A stretch of 64,000 nt of DNA from Xanthostigma xanthostigma (GCA_963575645.1 OY754476.1:3472001-3536000); one strand, 5' to 3'; counted from the first letter of the stretch, positions 35,334-47,244 are shown. The notes: generated by a model from the letters alone, not told the origin. Numbers and translations are program-made.

Positions 35334-35617
35334 GGCCTAGTTTATATGAGAGGCGTTCAACGCGCGTTGGCCCAACGCGCGTTTACAGTTTCTATACAAT
35401 TGTATAGAACTGTTTATATGATAACGCGCGTTCAACGCGCCACCAACGCGCGTTATCATATAAACAGTTCTATACAATTGTATAGAAACTGTATATAACT
35501 GTTTACATGATAACGCGCGTTGGTGGCGCGTTGAACGCGCGTTATCATGTAAACAGTTATATACAGTTGTATAGAAATTGTAAACGCGCGTTGAACGCTC
35601 TTCATGTGTGCTAGGCC
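35334..35617. mobile_element. Palindromic Harbinger-like MITE, chimeric copy
   Basis: The left terminus is the GGCCTAGTTTATATGAGAGG type. The right terminus, reversed, is the other type (GGCCTAGCACACATGAAGAG) seen at 800. Interior arms also change: the left part uses TTCTATACAATTGTATAGAA, the right part ATATACAGTTGTATAG. The flanks read TAA on the left (35331-35333) and TTA on the right (35618-35620), unlike the matching duplications at 10.7 and 11.2 kb. Mismatched ends and mismatched target triplets fit a recombination product of two elements; a point mutation in one target triplet is the simpler alternative. Confidence 0.75.
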
Positions 35618-35620
35618 TTA

Positions 35621-35930
35621 TACTAACGGATTTGCCTTTTCCATTTAAAATATTATAATTTCGGGATAACAATAAGCAAAGCCAAGGGGCAAACAGTTAA
35701 GGTTGCTGGCATTAATTTAGAAGAAGCATGTTTATCGTACGGCCAGCTGTATTTGGCTTGCTCACGTGTATCGAATACACAAAATCTTTATGTTTTTGCA
35801 AAAAATGGTAAAACAAAAAACATTATTTACAGGGCCTAAGTTAGACTCTTGCTTGAGTCTATCAATTTTTTAATCAATTATATCAAATGTACACACTGAT
35901 TCCACGTGGACGATGTCGCGGGTAAAAGCC
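35621..35930 (+). pseudogene. Helitron Rep/helicase protein, C-terminal fragment with element 3' end
   Basis: From 35663 the frame reads GITISKAKGQTVKVAGINLE, EACLSYGQLYLACSRVSNTQ, NLYVFAKNGKTKNIIYRA and stops at TAA (35837-35839). This is the last conserved block (motifs V-VI, KGQT and HGQLYxACSRV-like) of the PIF1-type helicase of Helitrons, including the NGKTKNIIY end typical of the family. Upstream, in another frame, TDLPFPFK is also helicase-like, so one frameshift and a stop lie at about 35645-35662. About 85 bases after the stop, GTCGCGGGTAAAAGCCAGT resembles a decayed Helitron 3' end (normally CTAG). The left side is cut by the chimeric MITE at 35617. No Rep domain remains. Confidence 0.8.
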
Positions 35931-36384
35931 AGTAATATCTATAAAGTATCTCGACGAGGCACTATTTAACTGAATAAAAGTTTCGAGCGTGCAGTCAACA
36001 CATATGTCATACTGAAATCGTGCGTACTGTCGTTAAACTTTGCTTGTCTGATTGTCCGAATGTTAATTTTGAAGTTTAGTTTACGTTAATAAGTTACCAG
36101 TATAGCAATTATACTAACTGAAAAATTAACTTAATTGAATCTCCAATAATCCTCAATAAATTGCAAAGAATGATCGCACTTTTTTTTTGATAAATGAATA
36201 CTGAAAAATTCAATACGCAAAACAAGAATATTACTTAAACTGTAAAAATTGTCCGCATTATTTACAAAAAAACAGCTAACAATGAACAAAGAATATAAGA
36301 GGAAGTGCATTTCACGCGCTATAAAACCATGATAGTTGATCCTCTGACGCGCTCGTGAGCTGGGCTATGTCTTTTCTATGCAGC

Positions 36385-36983
36385 AAAAAAAATCTAATCA
36401 ATTGGACCATTTCAACTTCAAAAATATTGACATTTGATATATAGTACAATAAAGAAAAAACATTTCCTGTTATCGCGTGCGGTGACGCGGGTAATGGCTA
36501 GTATTAAATATTATGATGTTTGCTATTCGTTTGCATGGTTACCTATATAATATGTTTCACGTCATGTAAAAAAATTAGCCAAAACATGCTTAACTAATTT
36601 CTTTCCGACAGATCTACAGAACAAGAGAACAGCTGATTTTTTTTAATTGCAAAATATCTCCGAAAGTAAAAAGTTTGGAAATAAAAATGTCCACAAAAAT
36701 AAATATAATGAGACACCGGTATGAAAAGTATAACATTATTATATAAAAAAACAACATTATAGCATGCGCATGCGTCAATTTTCCCCAAACACAATGAGGC
36801 TTTTCATATTAGCATTTCAAATATCTTCCCAAAATTTGGTTTCAATCCGTTTAACCTGTATCGTGTATACAGACGCACAGATTTTTTCCAAAAATATCTT
36901 TTTTGGATTCGGGAGGCCTTACAACGAAAAAATATTGTAAAACTTTGAAAAATGAATTTTGATCTAAATTAGTTACATTCCAA
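36385..36983 (-). repeat. Unnamed dispersed repeat (ACCATTCC family), long copy
   Basis: Reversed, it runs from TGGAATGTAACTAATTTAG through CGAATCCAAAAAAGAT, the core around CAGGTTAAACGG, GCATGCGCATGC and CATGTTTTGGC to CTAGCCATTACCCGCG and TGGTCCAATTGATTAG. All the main landmarks are retained. Confidence 0.7.
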
Positions 36984-38029
36984 CACTGCAGTAAATAGTG
37001 AAATTGTTAGGGACTAAGTCATCGGTAGTGAAATTATATAATATATCACTCATCTCTATATTGTAGACACTGGCCTTCGTAATAAAAGAAAATGTGGGAC
37101 GACGTCATTATATTATATGCTTGCAAGCTCATGCCTCGCTGAAAATTTTTACTATACGTGAGCAATTTAGTCGAGAAAATTAATTTTGTTTAATGATATG
37201 TAATTATATAAACTTGAGACTATACGCAACAAAGAATAAAATTATTTAATTTGCAACATTTCAAGGTACAATGAATAACTCGTTAGCTGTTACAATAACA
37301 AATGTGCCCGGATTAATGGTAAGATATGTCCTTAATCAAGGAAATACAAGGAACTGATATCAGCTTGTATTTAACAAAACAAAGGTTAGAAGCACAAGAT
37401 GGATGGCGAATCCTGTTAAATATTATAGCGAATGAAACAAAAATGCATCTGTAAATAATACAGTTTATTGCGTGAACCAATTTCTTCTTTGAAAAACGAA
37501 ATAGCATAGTTTTGAAATCAACTCACACCTCTTATTGTTGTTCTGTTATGAATTTGAATATCATAAACAGCGAGTGACGTCTTGTTTAAACTCAATAACT
37601 GAAATAGAATTCCAGTTTGTGTTATATATTGATCAATAGGTCTACGAAATTTTGTGTTCACAAATCTACAGGGATCTTTAAAAAATCATGTACTGCTCGT
37701 TTTCTATTCCAGGAGGTTTTTAGGCTAGCGTACCTGTGTGTGACCCTCAGATAAATAAATCAAAGGGATATATCTTTGCGCACATTTTTTGCTGCCTGCA
37801 ACTAATCACATTCTAAACGAACTGGGTAAAACAAATCTGTATTAGTGCTGCCAAACTGCAACTGAGCGTTGAATGGTGTAATTGATAAAGTATAGATTAG
37901 TAGAAATAGTCCAGGAGGCAGTGAAGATTTTCGGTACTTATTTTCCCAGTCAGCAAACACTGATAGAATAATTTATTCGGTTTGTTATTCTAAGTAAAAT
38001 TCATATATATGTAGGGGAGGGGGTTCCGA
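36984..38029. other. No gene seen
   Basis: A+T-rich; the minus-strand 64-codon frame at 37313 has no recognised domain. Confidence 0.45.
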
Positions 38030-38600
38030 TGAGTTGAAGCGGAAAATGCGTTAGAAAGTAGAAATATACTGCACTTTTTTCCAGTGATAAAAATAGTTCT
38101 ATTAGTGAGAGATATAGTCAAGTTAAGAAAAAAAATTATCTGGCTAATCTGTGAGTATGGGTAATATGCCTGGTAGGTAAAAAATTGGAAAAAAATATTC
38201 AAAACCATTGCCCTTATTTTCGCAGTCCTAAAAATATGAAGGGTTGAAAGTTTGTATGACGAACCCATCATTTCTCAAGCTAGGGATATGAAAATAATAT
38301 TCATATTTAGGTTTTTCGTACGAAATAAAGAACTACGTGTTTCAGCGTTTTTGCAAAGTTATTCCTCAAAGAGGTAAAATAGGGGATGAAACTTTTTATG
38401 GTGAACCCATAATTTCTTAAGTTAGGAATATGAAAATTCATATTTAAGCTTTTGGTAAGAAATAAAGTATTAAGTGTTTCAGCGTTTTTGCAAGTGCTTC
38501 TAGCCGGAAACTTTTTCTGACTTTAACGAATATCGAGATAAAATATATGGTCTCATTAACAGAGAGTAGTAATTCGTGGGCAACGGCAGGTAAATACGGA
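38030..38600 (+). repeat. Helitron-like repeat with diverged tandem unit
   Basis: Two units of about 110-125 bp (38240-38360 and 38386-38495) share GAACCCAT.ATTTCT.AAG, ATATGAAAAT, TTCATATTTA, AGAAATAAAG and GTGTTTCAGCGTTTTTGCAA. Further downstream, TTCGTGGGCAACGGCAG (about 38575-38591) resembles a decayed Helitron 3' end. The class assignment is tentative; the tandem structure is certain. Confidence 0.45.
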
Positions 38601-40008
38601 TATATTCAAGAAAACAGTTGCGACATTGTATACTGTGTGTATCTTTAATAGACAATCCGAACCGGGCTGCTAGTTCACTAATATAAGGAAGGCTAAATCC
38701 ATTTATATTTTACGTCTACGGTGTGAACAGTGACTGACTATGGTTCTTACACTAAAGGACCGCAACTTTATCTTGGAACAGTACATCCAACTTTAAGGTA
38801 ACGTTCAGAGTGCCGTAATTGGTACATCCGTGGAAACCTTGAAGAAGACTTCTAGCGACATAGTCAAACGCATTTGGATATATGAAGCCCTATAATTGGC
38901 CGCCAGTTTCCGGATTTAATATAGAAATAATATAATTATCCATATATTTCCTGACTTTTTGAATACCTTGTACTAGAATTCATATAAAGAAAATTGCCGT
39001 TTTTTCTATTTGTTCAGACAGATTGGAAAGATTTTGACAAACATTATTAATAATACATCTTTTATAAAAGCTTTTCTTTTTGGTTCAAAACCAATCACGT
39101 TAGCTGTTCTATCGTTATCATAGATTCTTTAGTCATCACATACTTTTTTCGTTTACATAGTCAAATGGAAATATAATGTAAATGAAATACGTATTCTTTG
39201 CAAACGAAATTCCCTGTATACTATAGCAATAATCATATGACAGCAGCAACTGCATTTTATGAGAAGTAGGTCGCCTGAAGACGTTCTGTCGATGATTACT
39301 AAAAGAAACCGAATATTGGTGCTTCTCTACTATACACCGGGTGAACCATTTTTTCGCGAATCAGGTTTTTTTTTAATATAGGATTTGCCTATGTACATTA
39401 TACAGGTAGGTGCACTTTTGGCATTAGTGACCAGATGGCGGAATATATAATTATATAATGTATTATGTCATTTAGAACACCATTTTTTTTCGAATACAAA
39501 CAGAAAGATACTTTAGATTATAGACGCTCAACAAAAAATACATACATACACAGGGTGTAACAGACAAAGGTCCCATTTAATTATTTTTAAGATAACCCCA
39601 TCAAATGCTATATATATTCGTAAATGGAAGAAATTCCCTACTAATAAATCTGTGACGATCAAAAAGAGAAAATAATTCTTTTTTTATTAATAACATTATA
39701 GCTATTTTTGAACTATTCTTATAGAACTTTAAATTTTTTTTTCAATCGTATAATAACAGGTGTGTGAGTATAAATTAATTATATATTTTTACTGTTACAA
39801 ATGAGATTTATTCTTTCTACCCAAACGTTGAACTTATTCTGTTCTAGAACTGAACAAGATCTTACAATTTACGAAAACTAAATTACTAACATAATGAATT
39901 AATAATGAATGGTTAAGTAAATAAAGAATCTACTTAAAAGATAAATATGAGTAGTGACAAAATTAATATTTAAAAGAAGACAAAAATCTCTATCAGAATA
40001 TCTGAAAA
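38601..40008. other. No gene seen
   Basis: A+T-rich, with a short frame at 38819-38911 and a CAGGGTGTAACAG phrase at 39552 that I cannot place. Confidence 0.4.
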
Positions 40009-40228
40009 TAGTGGCACGGGTGAGCTTCGCCCGAATTTGCAGATTGCCACCGATTTTTCGTCAACTTACGTTATAAAATTGATCTCCACGAAAAGCGCTA
40101 TTATTTTCACGCAATAATATTATATAGCCTATGTCCACCCTGAAGGTCCATTCAAAATATTAGTGAAAAAATATTTGAAATCGGATGATCCAAACTTACA
40201 AACTTTACCTCTTTATAATATTAGTATA
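40009..40228 (-). mobile_element. Helitron-like / short dispersed element
   Basis: Reversed, it starts TATACTAATATTATAAAGAGG and GTAAAGTTTGTAAGTTTGGA, and includes GGACATAGGCTATATAAT and CTTTTCGTGGAGATCAAT. It ends CGGGCGAAGCTCACCCGTGC. A related copy is at 48276-48512, where the end is GGGCCGCTAG. These phrases recur widely in insect genomes. Ending in CTAG supports a Helitron relation, but the start lacks a clear TC. Confidence 0.55.
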
Positions 40229-40319
40229 TCATTTTTAGGTATGTTTTATTCAATCACTTATATTTTTGTTGTATAATTTTTAAATTTAAATTTTTATCGA
40301 TAATTACTTATAATATTTT

Positions 40320-40541
40320 AAAGTATTATTTTGAGAAAGATCCAAATTCGGATTGAAACGTCAATTGGTTAGTTGATTAACTATTTTAATAAAGTCTGAG
40401 AAGTCAGTCTAAAATTATTGTATTAGTATAGTATACTAATACAATAATTTTAGACTGACTTCTCAGACAAAATTAAAATAGTTAATCAACTAACCAATTG
40501 ACGTTTCAATCCGAATTTGGATCTTTCTCAAAATAATACTT
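40320..40541. repeat. 222-bp near-perfect palindrome built on a Penelope-type tail
   Basis: The two arms of about 110 bp are reverse complements around a single central G at 40431 (GTATTAGTATA-G-TATACTAATAC). I count only a few mismatches, near AATAAAGTCTGAG / CTCAGACAAAATT. Each arm contains GAGAAAGATCC, AAATTCGGATTGAAACGTC, a hammerhead-like stem II plus GAAA block like the one at 41952. The core before it (TTGAGAA) departs from CTGANGA. The arrangement is the same head-to-head tail pairing seen at 34.5 and 52.9 kb, but much better preserved. Confidence 0.8.
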
Positions 40542-40577
40542 ATTTTTAATCTAACTATTAGTTAGATTAAAAATAAG
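40539..40577. repeat. Perfect hairpin, 17-bp stem
   Basis: CTTATTTTTAATCTAAC and its exact reverse complement flank TATTA. It starts at the right end of the 222-bp palindrome. Confidence 0.8.
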
Positions 40578-41681
40578 TTTAATTTCACATCTTCGGCCTA
40601 TACAGAGATATCTTCGATAATTTACCGCCAGTTTGTAGAAATTCATTCCATTTACGAAAGTGTACGTTTCGATTCGGTTATCTTCAAAAGTAATCGGGCG
40701 ATAGGCCTGGAACAGCTTGTATATTTATATTCAATTTCAATTTTCTAAAAAAAAGTACGCTACGTACATCGTTATACTAGCATATTTTATTAGCGAATTT
40801 GTAAAACTATAGTTAAATCACGATTTACACCTCAGTATAATTAATAATTATTCATTAAAGATAGCTTATCAAGTAGTTTAATCATAATAATAATATTAAC
40901 AACTGTGTCTGCACATGATAGCATTTACCGTGTTAAATTGGAGGATTGTTTGTTTTGTTGGAACACCTGTAATCTGTAGAAATATCTGGTTCAGCGCGTT
41001 TCATATCCTGGCCTCTCCTTCTCTTCTGAAACCACTAAGCTCCTGGATATTTCACTACGATCTTCTCTCTAACTTTGTCTTATCTAAGACACATAACAAC
41101 CTGATATATAAATGTACGTAACTTTTAATACAGGGTGAAATCGAAGTCATAGTGAAATAAATCATTTAATGACAATATTTAAAAAAATATGGAAATCTGT
41201 TGATCTGCGAGCCAACTCTAAAACTACGCGCAGTGTGTTAAGGAAGTCACTCCATGTGATAGATTGAAAAAAAAATATTTTTTTTGCATAAGTTGATTCC
41301 TAAACATGTTTAGAATATGTTGGTAAAATGATTTTATAATATTCGAAGCCTTTGAAAGACAGCTGTTAAAAGAGCGAAACCCTGCCAACAATATAGTGTA
41401 CCTATTTGCTTTTATAGGCAGTGTGGCTCTATTATATAAACTTATCTTTGTTTTTGGACAAAATTTAAAAGTTTGTACCAAATTATATACGCCCTTCAGT
41501 AAGTAAATCCATATCATAAATTTGCAAGTCCGGTCCTGTCGAGCCGATTTTATTAAAATTTTAGCAACAGATTTTATTAATTACTAAAGGGTTAAATTTC
41601 AAATTGGAAACGATTCTAAAAATTTTTTCGGTATTTCTGCGCGCAAAACATTTTTCAACCCCTAAACACCACCCTTAAAAA
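40578..41681. other. No gene seen
   Basis: A+T-rich; frames at 40915-41121 and 41224-41517 have no recognised domains. Confidence 0.45.
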
Positions 41682-41792
41682 ATTATTAAAAACAAAATAT
41701 TATTTCAAAATAATATTATATATATAATATTATTTTGAAATAATATTTTTTTTAATAATTATTTTGAAATAATATTTTGTTTTTAATAATTT
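41682..41792. repeat. A+T-rich cruciform-type palindrome with repeated arm
   Basis: The left arm TTATTAAAAACAAAATATTA, continuing TTTCAAAATAAT, pairs with ATTATTTTGAAATAATATTTT across a TATATATA centre. The right arm occurs twice in tandem. Related in style to the nearby tail palindrome, and about 160 bp before another hammerhead-like block. Confidence 0.7.
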
Positions 41793-41951
41793 TTTCTTTC
41801 TTTTTAGGTATTCACAATTATTTCCATGACTACTTAATAAAAAATTGTTTGTTATTATTTTTTCAATATTTTGATACTAATTAATAATTTTGATAGAATT
41901 TTATATAAAGCGAATTAGAAATTAAATATTAATTATTTTTTTATATCAGTT

Positions 41952-41995
41952 CTGAAGAAGGTCCAAATCCGGATTGAAACGTTAATGTGTTAATT
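41952..41995 (+). ncRNA. Hammerhead-like motif, 5' half intact, 3' half degenerate
   Basis: CTGAAGA (41952-41958) is followed by one unpaired A, stem II GGTCC/GGATT (with two G-U pairs) and GAAA (41976-41979). The proposed stem III (ACG/TGT, loop TTAA) would place G at the cleavage position, which active hammerheads do not allow. No stem I pairing is evident. It reads as a decayed Penelope tail rather than a working ribozyme. Confidence 0.35.
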
Positions 41996-44200
41996 ATATT
42001 TTTTGTTTATATATTGTCTGAAAAATTGGTCGATAATTTTCTTTATTGAAGAGTTCTAATCAGACGTTAATCAAAGATTTGACTTATCATTATTACTGTG
42101 TGGAGAATTCTTTCTATAGGTATGTGACATTAAAAAAATGATTTTTTTTCATATTATAAAAGAATGGTCTAAAAAAATGACAGCAAACAAAGGCAATTGA
42201 ACAACCTGTATATATAACGCATAGATAAAACACATGTATAAGTATGAAATGGAGATATGACCGGGACCCCTATAGTCTCTTCCCTGTATTCTTCTACCCC
42301 TCCGACATACTAAGGCAATAAAAACATTGAAGCTGGTAATCATAATGAAGCCTGCCGAGTCAAGAGCAATAGACTGACGTTACATGCGTATATGAGTAGT
42401 GAGTAGTGAGTAGGTATCTACCATTGACTTAAAGAATAAGCTGCGCATTGCCTATCAATGTTCCAAAAATTAGTCTTCATGGTAATTCTGGACCTATATG
42501 GCTCCGGAAACAGTTTAGTGATCAGGGAAATCTGCAGGAAAATCTGGAAATGTCAAAAAAATTTGAGATTCCGGAATTGCCATAAAATTTTAAAACTTGT
42601 CTGAAATTTCAAAATATTCATATCAATTACATGATACCAGGGTACCTACATTAAAAATATTTATGTAATCACTAAATTTGGTCGACGACTAATTTCTTCC
42701 ATCTAAAAATGAGCTATCGCCCAGTTTGTCTTTGAGACACTCATTCAGTTAACTTGTTCACTTAAAAAACACTTTGAAAGGGTTAATGATGACTGTTTCT
42801 TTCCCCCCACTTATTACATTTACTCTGCGTGATCTTATTTTTTTAAAATAGACTGCTAAAATTATAATTCGAGCCTGAAAAATCTGGAAAAATCAAGGAA
42901 CTTTTATTCAGAAGATATTATCTAGATACACTGAGGAGTTATATCTTCTATCGAAGTCTTTTTCTATGTCAAATCTATACCTATTCGTGAAAATCGCATG
43001 AAAATCAGTTGAATTGTTTCAGCGAGTCTATCGTTTTCTGTCAGGCAATCAACAGAAAAACGTTGTTTTTTGTATGTATAATAGCTGACCCACATTAACT
43101 AAAACAATATCTAATGAACTGCTAAAACAATTTTGAATAAATATAAACTAGGTATATTATTAAATCTTATGAAATTTCCTATCCTTTAGTAAAAGCACGA
43201 AGTCTGTAATCAGGAGACCCAGCTAGAGAGTAGCGGTGGACCGCATGAAGCAATATGGCGTCAGCTACTGGGTAACGCACACACGTTCATGGCTTACATG
43301 TGTGTAGTGTCTGTGAAGTTAAACAACTCTGGTAACTATGGCGAAAACAGGTAGAAGGAACCAAAGTTTCCCAGGTAGTGATAACAGCGCAATCTCGCCG
43401 GCACCAGAAAACGGCCCGTCCCGAAACACAGCAAGCATAGGAAACTAGGTCTTCTGGTTACAGACTTCGTGAATAAAAATAACTCCTGTTTCAATCGTAA
43501 AAGTATAATGAAAACTGGCTCAGCGGTTTTCGAGTTTATCGTGTACATATGTATTATGTAGGTACATTATCACTGAATATCTCTTTTTTCTGACGTACAA
43601 TTTTTCTAGCCTGTAGAGCGCAGTCTATTCTTTAAGTCTGTAGTAGGTACTTACTGAAGAAGTCCTACACAGTAGGCATATAAAAACCTTTGTCTTTCTT
43701 CCATACATACGTGGGGGATGAATGATTAGCGATTTAACTCAAACCAGAGTCTAACTCAGGAAGAATTTTGAACAATCGTTAATAAACAAGAATATTTCCG
43801 AACCTTCCGTTATTATTTTTTACTCCTTAGTTCACATGTTTCATAAACAATACGAATGGGGCGACAACGTAATTCCAAAGTCATGTCTTTTATGTCTTAT
43901 ACTGCATGTATTTTAAGGAGACGGTACCTTAGCAGGATATAAAACTCATTTTAATCGGAATCGGAACGTGATCACTGTGTCAACTCGTTAAGCCAATCGT
44001 TTACGACATCTTCGTTATTTGTGCTTTTGATACATTATGTTTTTTTTTATAAATTTATGTTGCCTGAACTGCTGCGCTGTCGTTGCCTTCACTCACCGCA
44101 CATTGAGTAGATAGACAATGAATCATATAGTAAATTATTAAATATATGTGTGGCAGCAGAAAGTTTTCACGAGGCAAGCCAAACCGGTAGGTCAGTTATA
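41996..44200. other. No gene supported
   Basis: Mostly A+T-rich. At 43339-43449 a 36-codon ATG frame (MAKTGRRNQSFPGSDNSAIS...) sits in more G+C-rich sequence. It could be the start of an old retrotransposon or host frame but is not recognised. A GTAGTGAGTAGTGAGTAGG run lies at about 42397. Confidence 0.35.
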
Positions 44201-44587
44201 TAACAATAATAACAATAATAATAATAATAATAATGCGTTTAACGTCCATTTCTCGACTTTCTATCACACTTTCTACATTTTTTAACTTCCACATAATTAA
44301 TAGCAATGAGCAAATGAAGGAATTTTAGGACTTTAGAATAAGATAGGCAAATTTTGAGCATAGGAGTTTGACAAGTAATGGGCCATGGCTTCAATAAGGA
44401 ACCATCTTGATATTTATTTGGAATTATTAAGGGAAACCATGGAAAACTTCATCAAGATGGCCGGTACAGGAATTACTGTTTCTCGGCGAGAGGCAACAGG
44501 AAAAAGTTCCAGCCACATCTGCCCCCGCCGTGATTCGAACCCAGTACCTCCCGAGTCTAGTGCTCTCCCCACTACGCTACACCGCAC
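44201..44587 (-). mobile_element. tRNA-derived SINE with ATT tail
   Basis: On the minus strand the element starts TGCGGTGTAGCGTAGTGGGG. The A box TAGCGTAGTGGG (44579-44568) fits the TRGCNNAGYNGG consensus exactly. The B box GGTTCGAATCA (44541-44531) has one mismatch in GGTTCGANTCC. Spacing fits a tRNA-like RNA polymerase III promoter. After the head comes a body of about 280 bp, and then GAAATGGACGTTAAACGC joins an (ATT)n tail at 44201-44234. This is the full head-body-tail plan of a SINE. A tail fragment of the same family lies at 54321-54390. Confidence 0.75.
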
Positions 44588-45326
44588 GGTTAAGTCAGTT
44601 ATTATAAAGAAACAAAATTCAATTCTTGCTTCAAAACGCTTCTTCTTTATGCATCTCTATTTGCGGAAGCTGTCCCATTTACGTAAAAACAATCCCTTAA
44701 GCGCAAGTTTGCTTACAAATCTAGAAACGAATATGATAATAGAGAACTAAAACCGTTTGAATATTAGTGCATCATTCGATCACTAATCAGTATGCAAGAA
44801 TGGCCCACCAGAAGTCAAACGAGCATGAAATTACAACCTCGGTATCACATCACCTATTTCCTACTTCCTTGCAGATCATTCTTGTTTCGCCGAATCTGTG
44901 TACAAATCCAGAAATAAAATGTTTGCTTAAGACCTTAGATATCCACCTTCTATTTACTTCTTGATTAAATTATCTATTTACTTGATCTCATTGGTAACTC
45001 CAATTCTCTGAACGGAAAATTTGTGTTTTTCACTTTAAATTCATAGTTTCGAATATTGCATAATATGAAATAAAAATATTAGAAACACATAGCTTCATGA
45101 CTCCGACCAAATGAAATCAATTTTAACGAAATTTGTCATTGCTACATTCTTTAAGCCTATTACGAATGATTTAATAAGCAACCTTCAATATGTTATTTTA
45201 TACAATTTTTGGATCAACAATAATCAGTTTATTTAAAAAAATGGAGTAATGTTAACAAAATTCCTAGTTACTTAATGTTAATACAAATTCAAATCTTTGT
45301 TTAACATCTGATTATATTATACATAA
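44588..45326. other. No gene seen
   Basis: Unremarkable A+T-rich DNA. Confidence 0.45.
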
Positions 45327-45495
45327 AAAATTCCAGCCAACTGGGCGACGGGACCATTCCAACTTCGAAAATATTTACATTTGATATATTATGTAGTATA
45401 ATAAAGGAAACAAAACTTCGGATATCACGTGAGGTGACGCAGGTAATGGCTAGTATTCAATATGATATTTGCTATTCGCTGCCATGATTTTTAAC
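45327..45495 (-). repeat. ACCATTCC-family 3' part
   Basis: Reversed, it gives the family end: CTAGCCATTACCTGCGTCAC, GTTGGAATGGTCCCGTCGCC and CAGTTGGCTGGAATTTTTT. Only the last 170 bp are present. Confidence 0.65.
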
Positions 45496-45850
45496 CCCTA
45501 AAAGGGGAAACAGGGGGGTCGAAACCTTTATAATGGAAATCTTTGAAATTGCTAAACCAATTGTAATGGCACTTCACAGAAAGGTAAAGGGCTATTCCAG
45601 TAGTGATCTAAGTTACATTTTATCCCAAAAATAGTCCCTAAGGGGGTAAGAAGGAGAGTAAAAACCTCCATAAAAGAAATTTACAAAACGGCTGAACCGA
45701 TTGTGATGGTACTTCATATATAGATAAAGCTGGAAGTACGCGTATATAAAAAAATCTTCGTTCAAAACTGTAATACGGTGGAAGGCTCTACTGCAGTTGT
45801 CGCGTGTTTTATTTCATTCGCGTGCAAAGCCGCGGGTAGCAACTATTCAC
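45496..45850 (+). mobile_element. Decayed Helitron-like repeat
   Basis: It has two blocks of the type AACCCCTAAAAGGGGAAACA / TCCCTAAGGGGGTAAGAAGG and ACGGCTGAACCGATTGTGATGG. The end is ATTCGCGTGCAAAGCCGCGG, then GTAGCAACTAT, close to a Helitron hairpin-plus-CTAG terminus (here CTAT). No coding. Confidence 0.5.
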
Positions 45851-47244
45851 AAAAAAAAGTGATCCGTATTGTAGACACGGAGTTTTGTACAAACATTTAT
45901 TATTTGTAAACTAACATGTATAATTTTGGCACACGTGTTTGAGTGTGAATAGACAGTATTTTAGCAGTTTCCCATTTCTAATAGGCCAGAAGAGATCTCA
46001 GTTTCTCATCGCCTGCCGTAATAATCCCATTTCTAGTCAACGCCTTTGGCTTGATCTACATTGTACACAGCAAAGAGTAAACAACGAAAATAAAAAGCAC
46101 TCTCATGTTTTCTTTGTAAGGTTTGAGCTCCACCTTGCTTCTGGCGATTTGATAACCTCTTTTGTCTTTTTATATATATGTACTGTGTATATGAACAACT
46201 GCTCTAAACCGTTCTGTAAATTTTAATACATTATTTAATCGCCATAAAATAATAAATATTAGACTTCAAGATAAAAAGATGAGATCGTCAGTATATGACA
46301 TTAAAATGGTTTACTTTCAGTTTCCACGTTGCAATGTAAGAACTAGTAAAAGCATTTAATAACGCTATTTAAGAGGACACTGTGCTGGTATTTGGATCCT
46401 ACTGTCGTGGGTTCGAATCCCACCTCTGCTCATGGATATTTTGAGATGTCGTTTAGACCCAGATTTGATATTTAATGATACTGGCCATATACCAGATGGT
46501 CAAACCACCCCCCAAGTGATATCCTCTTCTAACATATGCTCTATATATGTGGATATATTTCACAATTGGATATACCTTTAAAAAAAAGCTATTAAAATGT
46601 TTGTTTAATTATCAAAATGCGTTTGCACCAAGCATAATTATTTCTTGGAAACTAGAAGAACAAGCGACATGGGGTCAAGCCATGTGTTACAAATTCTACA
46701 GTTTTGGGTTGACAGTTCAACTCTTCAAGTGATAAACTGTTTTAAAATTGTTACATTAAATCGATATCTATGAATGAGTGACTATCGCCGTGTGTTTTAC
46801 TGTGATTGGTTGAGAGAAAACTACTGAATATTATTGGTTGTCGTGAATGTATCCGTACATGGTTTGAATGATTTTTTTAAAGGATGTTGAACAGTTGTAA
46901 GTTATGAGTTATAAGTATTAAGTTGAGAGTGGAAGTTTGGAGTTGAGTTGGATTTGTAAATAATAAATTGTAAATAAAGTTTGTACGCAGTCGAGATTGT
47001 TTATTTCAAATTTATTTGCATCCTGACACGTGAAATAAATAAGAGATAGATATAACAATTATTTTTGTGGTATACAATTATCAGAAGTGGGAGATATATA
47101 TCAGTTTATCACAAGTGGAGGAGATATAGTGGTTTGTCAGAAGTAGGAGATATAACATATTTTATATTAAAACCATTTTGTATGCAATTTCAACTAAGTA
47201 TGGAACAAAAAGCTGTATGATAAAAGCTGAGAGCTTTAATTTAG
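45851..47244. other. No gene supported; tRNA-like fragment at 46378-46431
   Basis: At 46407-46423 a perfect T arm (GTGGG-TTCGAAT-CCCAC) sits in GTCGTGGGTTCGAATCCC context, a good B box. No matching 5' acceptor or D arm is found upstream, so this is a tRNA-derived or SINE fragment, not a tRNA gene. A 95-codon frame at 45939 is unrecognised. Confidence 0.4.

Noticed and set aside
39280..39320. Hammerhead-like CTGAAGA
   Set aside because: No stem II followed by GAAA at the right spacing; the same holds for CTGAAGA at 43655 and 48403.
43339..43449. 36-codon frame MAKTGRRNQSFPGSDNSAIS...
   Set aside because: Looks coding in composition but is too short and unrecognised to list as a gene.
46378..46431. 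tRNA gene
   Set aside because: T arm is perfect, but the acceptor partner and D arm are missing.
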